A stretch of DNA of 64,000 nucleotides, from assembly GCA_963930055.1 (NCBI GenBank), contig CAWVKS010000010.1:247925-311924 (forward strand). The letters are read 5' to 3'. A program made the position numbers and the translations under genes. This DNA is from Pullichristensenella sp963930055 (GTDB taxonomy: Bacteria; Bacillota; Clostridia; Christensenellales; Aristaeellaceae). Under the pieces are notes generated by a model that had not been told where the DNA came from, made no database searches, and worked only from the letters and a program-made list of their open reading frames with translations. Shown here piece after piece: positions 17,615 to 27,600 of this stretch; positions within the stretch are counted from its first letter, which is position 1, and the number at the start of each line of letters is the position of its first letter.

Positions 17615-17656
17615 CTGTTTGCCGATGTGGCGGGAACGGCCTGTGCCCGCCAATAT

Positions 17657-19954
17657 TCACGATTTGGTGTACTTGATGACAATGAACCCGCTTGCGTATG
17701 TCCGCGACGTCGTGGCGATGATCACCGCATTGCTCGCCTTGTTGTATTCAAGGCCGATCTGATAGTTCACGTTCTGCGTTTTAGGGGCGGGAACCACGAA
17801 CGCAAACCCACTGTAGCTCGTCGAGGCATACAGCATCCCGCGCATGTCCAGCATCTGATAAAGGCCAGTCACACCGGTCGCCACCGATTGGTCGTTCGCC
17901 TTTTTCGCGCCGACCGTCAGTATCTTCTGGTAGATGGCCTTCCCGTCGATCCATTTATCCCCGGTATCGAGTTCATTGGCCGTATATGTGATCCCCAGGT
18001 TCCTGCGCGCAGCCGCAGCTGTTGTTGCTCCGGTGCCGCCGTTGGCGACGGGTACCGGCGTGGACATGCCTGCGTGGAAAATGCGGAATGCGTAATATGT
18101 GCCGTTGACCACATCGCGCAAAAGCAGGGCGTTGTCGAGGCCGGCTTCATAAGAGGCGTTGCGCACCTCCAGCATCCGACGGTTGTTGCCGGTGCTATCG
18201 GCCCATGCCGAGAAAGAGGCCGCCCCGGCATAGCTGCCCTCAAACACGATGCGGTTCTTCGTGTTGTCATACGTAGGCAACAGATATAACGATGGGTACA
18301 GGCTGCTCTGGATCGAGAGATTGCCGGTCATGGTATCGCCGCTCTTCTTCACCGCGCCGATGTTTGCGCAGGCGCTGGAGGCGCTCTTGGCTCCTGTTCC
18401 GCCCTGCGAGACTTCCAGCGCGGTATTGAGTTTCACTGGCCATCCGAAGGTCACAGTGTTGTCCGCCCCCGCCGCCGTGCCGAATCCCACGGCCTTGCCG
18501 CCCTTTTTTACATGCATCACATAAGCGGCTGATGGGATGGTGAGGCTGTATGTCGATACTGTGCCAACCGTATCCGTCAACGTGAGGACAACATCATAAC
18601 TGGCATCTACCGCAAGGCTGCCAGCGCCGATGATGGCCGCTGTACCGCTGGTGAGCGTAGCGGATGTAGAGTAGCTCCCTCCGACTTGCTTCATTGTCAG
18701 GCGACAGGAGACGGCGTTGCTGCCACTAAGGGCCGATCTGCCAAATGTAGCCTTGATGCGGGCGTAGGTGCCATTGACATCATCGCGGGTTCCGGCGCTG
18801 TTGCAGCGGTAACTCTCAACAGCCGAGAAGTATGGCGCGGCATAGTGATATACCGAAAACGTGGTGGTTTTGGTCGCCGTTCTGCCTCGGGAGTCCGTTA
18901 CCTTGGCGGTGACGATCACAGCGCTGGTGGCGTAGAGATAGTCTGTGGTGAAACTGGATGCGGAAGAACTGCCTACGTTTGGGGTCGTGGTAATGGAGTA
19001 GCTTTTGATCGTCGAGCCATACGCCCCAGTAGCGCTGTTGATGGACAACTTGGCCTTGCTTTTCCCGTAAACGTAAATGCCCCAGCCGCTGATGACAGAA
19101 TTGTCGTTGACCGGCGAGGCGGTCACGCTGGAAATGGAAGGCACCACGGACGAAGGCACGGTAATCGTGAATCCGTAGCTATATGAGCCGAGGGAAGTCC
19201 CGCTTGTATCGAGCGTCTCGAGCAGCACCGTGGCAGCACCCGAAGTGGCGTTGGGGATGGCGGCAAGCCATGAGAGCGGGATCGTGTACGATGCGTAAGC
19301 AGTACCGGCGGCAATGCTCTGCGTCGCTGTGTACGAGCCGAATTTCCACGTCACCTTGTGCGTGTAGCTGGAATTGTAAGCCGTAATGTTGAGTCTCGCC
19401 GCGCTGCCCGCCGCAACACTGGTCGTCGCCATCGAGCCGGTACTTTGCAGGTACTCGAACGTCAGCGTCATGGTCAGGGCGGTGACGGAAAGATAATCAT
19501 AGCAGTAGCCGCCACTGTATGTGCCTCGCGTTCGCGGCACATAAATGAGCAGGACGCGGCTCCCTGCCGCGAAGTAGTCTTGGAGAGTGTTGAACAGACC
19601 GGCATTGCTGCTGGCGCTGAACGTCAGCGTGACCGTGCGGTTATACGCCTCCGTGACGGTGATGGAACCAATGGAGTCGCCGCGCATGGAGGCGATGCTG
19701 CCGGATATGCTGTTCTTCGTGGCCTTGTAAAAGGTCAGATACTTCGTCGAATCGCCACCCGCAGGCCCGAAGGTCACGCGCATCTGTATCTGTGAGACGG
19801 CGATGTTCGAGAAATCCAGTCCCGACAAGCCTGCGAGGTTGATCGCGCCCTCGTATCGCGTGCCGGAATAGACGCCCTGTCGGGCTTTGCCGCTCGACCA
19901 CGATGACCCTGATGCGTATTTCAGCTCATTGGCTGTTACGGAAAAAGTTGCCAT
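17657..19954 (-). CDS. Phage tail fibre / minor structural protein (DUF859-like)
   Basis: A 765-residue beta-rich protein, Ser/Thr/Gly-rich throughout, with no signal peptide. The N-terminal half resembles DUF859-type siphovirus structural proteins (Ig-like beta modules, for example SSVTASPVNDNSVISGWGIY). The C-terminal part carries two tail-fibre repeats, EVSQGGTGAKSASSACANIG and VPVANGGTGATTAAAARRNL, typical of host-recognition fibres. It is 12 bases downstream of the tail spike gene. I expect it at the tail tip, binding the host surface. Confidence 0.75.
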   Translation of the reverse strand: MATFSVTANELKYASGSSWSSGKARQGVYSGTRYEGAINLAGLSGLDFSNIAVSQIQMRVTFGPAGGDSTKYLTFYKATKNSISGSIASMRGDSIGSITVTEAYNRTVTLTFSASSNAGLFNTLQDYFAAGSRVLLIYVPRTRGTYSGGYCYDYLSVTALTMTLTFEYLQSTGSMATTSVAAGSAARLNITAYNSSYTHKVTWKFGSYTATQSIAAGTAYASYTIPLSWLAAIPNATSGAATVLLETLDTSGTSLGSYSYGFTITVPSSVVPSISSVTASPVNDNSVISGWGIYVYGKSKAKLSINSATGAYGSTIKSYSITTTPNVGSSSASSFTTDYLYATSAVIVTAKVTDSRGRTATKTTTFSVYHYAAPYFSAVESYRCNSAGTRDDVNGTYARIKATFGRSALSGSNAVSCRLTMKQVGGSYSTSATLTSGTAAIIGAGSLAVDASYDVVLTLTDTVGTVSTYSLTIPSAAYVMHVKKGGKAVGFGTAAGADNTVTFGWPVKLNTALEVSQGGTGAKSASSACANIGAVKKSGDTMTGNLSIQSSLYPSLYLLPTYDNTKNRIVFEGSYAGAASFSAWADSTGNNRRMLEVRNASYEAGLDNALLLRDVVNGTYYAFRIFHAGMSTPVPVANGGTGATTAAAARRNLGITYTANELDTGDKWIDGKAIYQKILTVGAKKANDQSVATGVTGLYQMLDMRGMLYASTSYSGFAFVVPAPKTQNVNYQIGLEYNKASNAVIIATTSRTYASGFIVIKYTKS

Positions 19955-19966
19955 AGCGCCACCTCC

Positions 19967-22354
19967 TTACGCGCGCCATTTGAAGCCAACACCTGTCGGC
20001 GTCGTGACCATGTCCAGAAACCCATTGACGCTGGTGCCGATGGAAATCTGCTCCACGGCTTCAAGCCTTGTAACGTACAATTTGTTGTCCGAGAAATAGG
20101 CCAGTTCGGTGCCCGCCTGCACAAACGACAGGCGCGTATTGGTTAGCCTCATTTTCACACTTGATTCCGAGCTTCCCATATCCAAATAGGGCGCGCCATC
20201 TTCCTCGCCGAACTGGAAATACGAGAACATCTGAGCAATGCCGTTCTCGGCTGAGGCGAGACGATTGAAGGTCAAGGTAAGATCAGAATTTGTTTGAGAA
20301 AGCTCGCTGCGTATCAGTTCAATGTCTGCCAGCGCCGCGAGGAACGCCTCCGTGCTGGCAAACTGCTCGGAAAGCCCCAGCGCGTCAATTACGCTCTGCA
20401 CGCGCTCATCGAGGCCGCCGTCCAGTCCTTCCACCGCCTCGGTCAGCTGGCCCAGTGTTTCGGAGGTTTCCTCCGGGGCAGCGCTCCATGACGTCGCCAC
20501 GCTGCCTTCTTCGAGTTTTATCTTGCGGAAGATTACGGTGACGCCGGTAGTCGCGCCGCTCATACCCGCATAGAGGAACAACGCCCAGTTGCCCTCAGTC
20601 TCCGGGAGCGAGAATGTCACTGATTGCTTGCCATAGGTAAAGTCCAGTAGCCCGGACACATGCACCGTGCCGTCTGTACGATTGACCACTTTCCACGTCA
20701 CGCCCGGCGTCTGCCCTGCAGAAAGAGCGACTTCCCGAACGGAGAGCGTATAAGTCATGCCCGGTTCCAACTCATCCGTAGCGATCCAGTAGCTGTCTGC
20801 ACTGTCGGCCACCAGCGTGTACGTCTCACTGTCACGGATGAGATTTACGCCGCCGATTTCGATGTCCGCGATGGCCTCGTCCACATTCTGCGTGATGGTG
20901 TTGCGGATGGAAGTGTTGCTGGACAGGTCGAGCGTTTCGCCGAAGTTGGAAGCAACATGACTCGTTGTGATGACACCGGCCTTAATTTTGCTTGCATCAA
21001 TGGCTTCTGCTGCGATCTTTTCCGTGGTAATGGCTCCCGCAGAAATATTATTCGCCAGAATGGTCGCGGCGGCGATCTCGTTGGCCGTGATTGCTCCGGC
21101 CACAATGCGGTCTGCGGTGATGCTCCTTTGCGTCAGCGATCCGCCGTCAATGGTATTCTGTGAGAGTTGCGGCGTACCGCTGGCCTCATTGATGGCAAAA
21201 ACAAGAGACTGCTCGCTGCCCACGATGATAAGCCGCTCAACGGACAAGGTGCCGGTGGTGATGCGGTTGGCGGAGAGCGCCACTATTTTGGCATCTGTAA
21301 TCGAGCCATCCGCGATTTGCGCCGTCCCAACCGCACCCTGCTGGATCAACGCCGTGGTGATTGCGCCCAGCGCGATTTGCGCCGTGCCGATGGTGGCGTT
21401 AGCAATTTGCGCGTTCGTGATGGTGGCATTGGCAATTTTGGCGGCAGTCACGGCGAGGTCTTGTATCTTGGCTGTGCTAATGGAGGCATTCTTGATTTTG
21501 GCTGTGCCCACGGCAAGGTCGGCGATCTGCGCTTCATCCACAGCCAGCAGCGCGATTTTCGCCCTGGTAATGGCAGCATCCTGAATGTGTGCAGATTGAA
21601 TTGCCGCCTCCGCGATCTTGGCCGAGGTGATGGTCGCGTTGGCGATTTTGGCAGCGGTCACGGCAAGGTCGGCAATTTGCGCCGTACCGATGGCTGCTTC
21701 CGCGATCTGCGCGGATGTAATGGTCGCCAACGCGATCTTGGCAGCGGTGATGGAGGCGTCCTTGATCTGCGCCTCGGTGATCGTCGCGTCGGCGATGCAC
21801 GCCGCCGTAATGGTCGCCCGCGCGATCTGCGCCGCCGTGATGGTGGCGTCGGCAATTTGCGCGGCAGTGATCTGCGCGTCGCCAATGTGCGCCGTCTGGA
21901 TGGCCGCTTCTGCAATGAGCGCCGAAGTGATGGCCGCCGTCTCGATGTGCGCGGTCTGAATCGCCGCCATCTGGATCTGCAGAGAGCCGACCGAGCCGCT
22001 TTGCAGCGCTCCGATGCCCACGGAGTTGATGGCCAGCTTCGAGCCGGTGATGATGCCGCTGGGAAGTTGCCGTGCGGAGATGGTGTTCCCTTCGAGGGTA
22101 TCGGCCACCGTGCCCAGCGTCATGGCGGTGTACTTGCGCTGCAGGCAATCGTAGGTGTACTGCGTCATGCGCATGGACACTTCTACGCCGATGCGCGGAG
22201 CAATTACGCGCACGCTGTCGCCGAGGAAAATGTTCTGCAAGGGCTTATACGCCTGATACTCCACCGTTTCTGCGCAGTTGATAAAATCCACCTTGAGCGT
22301 CACCGCGGGTAGGTCGCAGCCCTTATCATATTCCGCCTGCACCGCGTTGCGCAT
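19967..22354 (-). pseudogene. Tail spike / endopeptidase protein, C-terminal fragment
   Basis: The 3-prime part of a frameshifted tail protein gene. The open frame begins within the duplicated segment (MRNAVQAEYDKGCDLP), so its first 59 residues repeat the end of the upstream fragment. Residues 121-360 are 24 perfect-register decapeptides of the form xITxAxIxxA. Then come a beta-rich domain (NLIRDSETYTLVADS) and a C-terminal domain with a coiled-coil-like segment. Removing one copy of the 196-base duplication would join this frame with 22326..23654 into one 1,163-residue protein. No ribosome site is evident for independent expression. Confidence 0.75.
21275..21994 (-). repeat. 24 tandem 30-base units encoding decapeptide repeats
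   Basis: Twenty-four consecutive ten-residue units without a register break, for example TITAAQIARA, TITSAQIAEA, AVTAAKIANA and SISTAKIQDL. Positions 2, 5 and 7 of each unit are nearly always I/V, A and I. At the DNA level the units have diverged, so this is an old repeat kept by selection for structure, probably a beta-helix-like or layered shaft in the tail spike. Confidence 0.85.
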
Positions 22355-22572
22355 CTCTGCGTAGCATTGCTCTCTGTTCTACGCCGATGCGCGGAGCAAT
22401 TACGCGCACGCTGTCGCCGAGGAAAATGTTCTGCAAGGGCTTATACGCCTGATACTCCACCGTTTCTGCGCAGTTGATAAAATCCACCTTGAGCGTCACC
22501 GCGGGTAGGTCGCAGCCCTTATCATATTCCGCCTGCACCGCGTTGCGCATCTCTGCGTAGCATTGCTCTCTG
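22181..22572. repeat. Exact 196-base tandem duplication inside the tail spike gene
   Basis: Bases 22181-22376 are repeated exactly at 22377-22572, directly abutting. The unit length is 196, one more than a multiple of three, so it shifts the reading frame. The copies show no differences that I can find, which means a very recent event or an assembly artefact. Confidence 0.95.
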
Positions 22573-23654
22573 CTCTTTCGCTCGTCTCCCTCGGTGACTT
22601 CCTTTGCCTCGCTGACAGCCAGATGGATCCATTTCGGGTGCGGGTAGTTGCCGATATTGGGGCTGTCGATGTAGACCTCGGGCAGGTAGAGGATGTTGCC
22701 GTCCTTATCCTCGCCGGTGGGCATGATGCGCGTGACCACATCGGTGAGGTCTACGTCATAGGAGACGCCCAGCAGGTTCTTGCCCTGCCGGATCTGCACG
22801 TTGGTATCGCTGCCCACGCGCTTGACGAGAAACACATCAAACCAGTCCCGCGCCAGCTCGCCGCCGTACTTTTCCACGAGGCCACCGTCGCCGAGGATGG
22901 CGTCCACGGGGTTGATGTTCTCGAATTTCACCTCTTCGGCAGTGCTGTCGAGGTCGGAATAGAACGTACAGTCATGCTCGGAAAGACAGCCGCTGGCGAT
23001 GCCCTGCGCCACATTTGCCCCAGTGGTCGTGGCAGACGGCTCATATTTACGGATCATGTTGTCCATGAGATCATAAAACACATGGCGGGCATATACGGTG
23101 ATCCTGTCGAGTTCCGGCACGACGCGGTAGATGCGGAAGGGCTGGTCGCGCAGCTGACGCGGTTCTACGACTTCATTGACCGCCTCGCCCTGACCGGGCG
23201 TGACCTCGGTGCGCACATATTGTAGCCAGTCGGTGGACATGTAACCCTGCTTACCGTCCGGGGCGAGCATTTTGTACCACGAGGAAGTGGTCTTTTCGAG
23301 CAATACCACTTCCGTCCCATTCTTGTACTTCCCAATGATCTTGTACCGCGTGCCGGTGCCGGAGCGGAGCATGAGACGGGAACCGTTCGTCCTGACCTTC
23401 CATATCTCGCGACTGACCTCAGGCATGGCCTGCGTAATCATGGTAATGCCGGGCGTCATGGCGGCGGGCACGGGCGCGCGCAGGATGCAGCCCTCGACGA
23501 GCCGCCGCCACTTGCCCGCGTCGTCCAATGGATGCGTAAGCGTCAGCTCCCACTCGCCGTTCAATGTTTCCGTGACGGTGCAGGATAAGGGCGACACCGG
23601 GCCAATGCCGTTGCCGGAAAAATCCGTGCAGTCCGGCGTGTAGACGTAGATCAT
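22326..23654 (-). pseudogene. Tail spike / prophage endopeptidase (Tal-like), N-terminal fragment
   Basis: The 5-prime part of the frameshifted tail gene, 442 residues, of which the last few (after APRIGVE) are out of frame. The start at 23654 overlaps the Dit stop (ATGA), with GGAGG eight bases upstream. It resembles the N-terminal domain of phage minor structural / Tal proteins (LSCTVTETLNGEWELTLTHP) and carries an inserted SH3-like segment (LRSGTGTRYKIIGKYKNGT). The Tal N-terminus normally forms the trimeric tail tip hub joined to Dit. The stop at 22326 is caused by the 196-base duplication. Confidence 0.8.
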
Positions 23655-24352
23655 ACCAGATACCTCCAGTTTGGCTTCACTTCGACCTTCGTCACCTCGC
23701 CCGTCCAGCTGATCGCGTTCATGCCGGGCTTGAGGATGGGAAACTCCCCGCTCATGGCGCTGTTCATGCTTGTCGTGCCGGAATAGGCTTCCTGCAATTC
23801 CGAGTCCAGCGTGATGCTGCCGGTAATACCTTCCAGTTCCACGATGACTGTTCCCACCATGAGCGTGATGTCGCCTGTGCCGTATACTGTGATGACCGGC
23901 TCGGAATACACGCTGCCGGGATTGTTGATTGTACTGGTCGAAGCGGTCAATGTCTCCACCGGCACATTCGCCTGATACCAAAACGGCTTGCAGCGGAAAT
24001 TGACGGCAAAACTCCTGTGGGGATTCCCGCGCAGTATCTTCTCAAAAGAAATCTGGTTGGCGATGCGGGCGTAGTAAAACCCGCCCTGCCGGTGGGCGAA
24101 GGCGACCTTGCCGCTGCCCTTGAGCCACGCGGCGATGGCGGGGATCTTTGTAGGATCGGAAAGAAAGCACTGTGCGGTGAGTACCACGTCCTCGTAGACG
24201 TCCTCGTCCTCCAGCGTCGTCAAACTGCCCGGCCTGCCGGGGACATTGGTGTACGTCGCGCGCTCGGAGGGGATGGTCGGCGGCGGCAGCTCGGAGACAT
24301 GAATGCCATACTGCGTGCAGCGGACGCCGTTCCATTCAAACCAGTCGTTCAT
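23651..24352 (-). CDS. Phage distal tail protein (Dit)
   Basis: A 233-residue protein of the siphovirus Dit family. The N-terminal ring domain is recognisable (WFEWNGVRCTQYGIHVSELP, RPGSLTTLEDEDVYEDVVL) and the C-terminal part is a beta galectin-like domain (NPGSVYSEPVITVYGTGDIT). Dit forms the hexameric ring between tail tube and tip. It sits between the tape measure region and the tail spike, the usual order. AGGAGG is five bases upstream of the ATG. Confidence 0.87.
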   Translation of the reverse strand: MNDWFEWNGVRCTQYGIHVSELPPPTIPSERATYTNVPGRPGSLTTLEDEDVYEDVVLTAQCFLSDPTKIPAIAAWLKGSGKVAFAHRQGGFYYARIANQISFEKILRGNPHRSFAVNFRCKPFWYQANVPVETLTASTSTINNPGSVYSEPVITVYGTGDITLMVGTVIVELEGITGSITLDSELQEAYSGTTSMNSAMSGEFPILKPGMNAISWTGEVTKVEVKPNWRYLV

Positions 24353-24635
24353 CGCTGCCTCCTATGCTATGCTTGACGCGGTCGCGTTCCTCAGCGCGCT
24401 TGCCGTCGTTGAAGCGGTCGAGCGTGCCCACCAGATAGCCGGTGATGCGCCGGACGCGGTCGAAGGGGATGCGGCGCAGATGGTAGGTCAATTCCACATA
24501 TTCGCCGTCCAGATGGACGTCCAGCCCAAGCAGCTGTTTGCCGTATTTCTGCTTGCCGCGTTCCAGATAGGCGGCAAGCTCCGCATCGGGCAATTCGCCG
24601 CCAGTGACATTGATCGCATAGTGCGCGTGATCCAT
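24336..24635 (-). CDS. Small tail-module protein with an NrdD-tail-like motif
   Basis: A 99-residue protein between the tape measure and Dit genes, overlapping Dit by 17 bases. The middle and end read LDVHLDGEYVELTYHLRR and then RITGYLVGTLDRFNDG followed by KRAEERDRVKH. The R-x-x-G-Y-L-x5-[FW]-N-x-G-K-x-x-E-x-x-D-R pattern is like the C-terminal region of class III anaerobic ribonucleotide reductase NrdD. No catalytic domain is present. I start at MDHAHYAINV, ten bases after GGGAGG. Its function is unknown; the position suggests a tail-assembly role rather than nucleotide metabolism. Confidence 0.6.
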   Translation of the reverse strand: MDHAHYAINVTGGELPDAELAAYLERGKQKYGKQLLGLDVHLDGEYVELTYHLRRIPFDRVRRITGYLVGTLDRFNDGKRAEERDRVKHSIGGSDERLV

Positions 24636-24652
24636 CGTGATCAAACCTCCCA

Positions 24653-27600
24653 TCACGCCATGCGCAGCCCCCTGCCGCGCTGCTGGCGGCGGGTCAGGCT
24701 GGCGATCTCCACCGCCAGCGCGTAGGCGTCCTGCCGGTCGTTGATGTAGAAATTGCTGCCTGCAAAGGAAATGCTGCTCTGCTGGTTGTAGGTGCGCCGG
24801 TTGTCGTTGCTCGTGGTCATGATGCTCCCGGCCTTCGCCTCGCCCGTCAGGTAGCGCGCGGCGTTGCGGATGACCCGCGCCTGCTCCCTGCTTTCCTTGA
24901 GCACGCCCTGCCCGAGGCCCTTCATCGCCATTGCGCCGACTTCTTCCTCGAACACCTGTGACGGCGATTTGATTTTAAGTTCCGACTTGGCCGCGTTCAC
25001 GGCAGCGCGCGCGGCGGAGCGCATGGCGGCAATGACGCCGCTGCGCCCGGCGTTGATACCCGCCGTCAGGCCGCGCATGGCGTTCAGTCCGGCAGGACGA
25101 AGCAGCGACGCAGGCATGGCGGCGGACACAGCGCCGCTGATACGCCCGGCCAGCGAGGACGCTTCGCCGGTGAAATCGTATTCGCCCATGCCCGCGCCGA
25201 CGCCTGCGGCCACGTTGCTGCCGGTCGGCTTCATGCGCGTGGACGGCGATTGGATGCCGAGAGCGCTGTTAAGCGCAGCTTCGAGGTTGGCGGCGACGGT
25301 TTCCGCGTCGCTCGACCAGCCCGCCTCGGTCATGCCCTGCGCAACGCCCTCTGTGATGTGCGTGCCGATACCATAAGTGTCCAGGCCATTGAGCATGTCA
25401 GAGATGGCCTGCAGGTTGGCAATGTCCTCCTCGCTGATCTCCCCGCCCTGCTGGATGGCGGCGACCAGTTCGCCCACGTAGGCGGACAGCTGTGCGACGC
25501 TCTCCGCGTCAAAGTTGAGCTTCAATACGCTTTCTATCTGGGAAAGGTCGGTCGTCTCGCCGCCGAAGCCAGCCCAGAATTTGTCCCAGCTGCCCAAGTC
25601 CTTCGTCCTGTTGTAGGATTCCAGCCGGTCGAGGATACCATTGACCTGGTCCATGGTCGTGGCCGGCAAAAGGCCAATGGCGAGCCCTGCCGTGGTGACG
25701 CCCAGCTGGTCCACCTCATCGACCAGCGGCCGGATGGCGTCCACAGCTTCCTTTGTGCCGGTGATCTCCGGGGTGACAAGCACATGGAGCGCGCCGTCCG
25801 CGTCCAGCGTCGCCACCGTATCGGGCGTGATCGCGTTCTCTGGCACCATGTCCACGGGCACTTCCACGCCATTCTGCCAGTATTTTACCTGACCGGCGGA
25901 TAGTTTTTCCTCAAACTCCCCTTCATCCAGTTCGCCCAGCCGCACGGGGACTTCCAGTTCAAGGTCAGGGTTCTGGTTGAGTTCATTGTAAGCAAGGTAG
26001 TCGTAGCCGGTAATGACCACGCGGGTTTTGGGCTGCGGCACGGAAACGCCTTCCGCCTCCTGATAGGCCGTAATGTAGGCCGTGAAGGAGGTCAGAAGCT
26101 GGGATTTGTCACAGCCTGTCGCCTCGGCGTAGGCGGTGACGACAGCTTCCACCTGATCCGGCGTCAGGGCGGACAGGTCTACGCCCTCGGCCTCCATGTA
26201 GCGGGCGACCATCGCCGTGATGCCGTCAGGGGTGAGCGCCGTGGTCAGTGCGCCGCCAGTGACCTCCTGATACGCCAGCACAAAAGCGGTCAAGCCATCC
26301 GGGGTCAAGCCCGAGGTGTCCACGCCGTTTGCTTCCATATAATTGGAGATGTAGGCGGTGATTTCGTCAGGCTTGAGTGCGGAGACGTCCGCGCCGGAAG
26401 CGAGTTCCTCATACGCCGCCACCATCGCGGTGACGTTCTCCGGGGTAAGGCCCGACACGTCCGCGCCGTTGGTGGCCTCGGCATAGGCGGTCACATAGGC
26501 GATGATGCCCTCCGGGGTCAATTCCGCCGTGCTTGCGCCTTCGGGAATTTCCGTGTACTTGTCAATGAAGCCGGTCACCAACACCTGCTGATGGGCGGCG
26601 GTTTCTGCGGTTTCATAGCCGGTAATGATGGCCTCGGTGGTGATCGCGCCGGGGTTGGATGCGAACTCGTTCCACCGGGCCTGCGCGCCGGTCATGTCGA
26701 GGTCGGTGGCGATCTTGAGCACTTCCTCCGGCAGCGATTCATTGAACATCGAATAGAGTCCGGGGAGGTCGGTCTTAATGAGGTCGATGTAGTCCGCCAC
26801 GCCCGCAAACTGATCCATGAGGCCGGAAACGTCGATGTCCGGGAACATGGCCTGTATCTCCGACTCGCTCATACCGCTGTCCAACAGGGACTGGATCTGC
26901 GTGAGCAGGCCGAGGTATTCAGCAAGCGCGCCTTCATCCATCTCCGCTGAAAGGTCGGCGAGGTCTTGGAGGATGGCGGGCTTTTCGCCCTCGCCAGCCA
27001 TGCTGTACTCGCGCAGTTTGGTCAGCAGCGTATCTACCTGCTGGTTGGCCTGCCGAATATCTTCCTGCTCCCACACAGGCATGACCACGCCAGCAAGCGT
27101 CTGCGCATACTCCCGCGCGGCGGCGAGGCGGTCCTCATTGTAGCGGGTATTGAGCGCGTCCAATGCGCTCTGCCGCTCAGCGCTGTCCTCAATGAGCTGG
27201 ATGACAGCGTATTCTTTGTCGTACTGCGCATCCAGTTCCGTGTTGACGGCAGCCATGCCCTCTGCAGCGGCCTTGACCGCGTTTTCGTAGACAGACACGT
27301 CCGCGCCGCTCTGTCCACGCGCCTGCGCGCGAGCGACTTCCGCTTCGACTTTTTGAGAAATGGATTCGAAGCCGTCCGTGTCGGCAGGCGTGAGGTTGTA
27401 CTTGATCTCAAGGGCCTCGCGGGTGTCAATAAGCTCCTGCAGCCGGATGCGGTCAGATTCCGAGAAATAACCGTTCTGCCGCTTCTTGAGCAGAGATTCG
27501 ATCTCCGAATCCAAAGAATCCAACGTTTCGATGTCCTTGGCGAGTTGTTCGGACACGCCGGAATAACCGCTTTCATCCGCCGTGTCTTTGAGGTTGGAGA

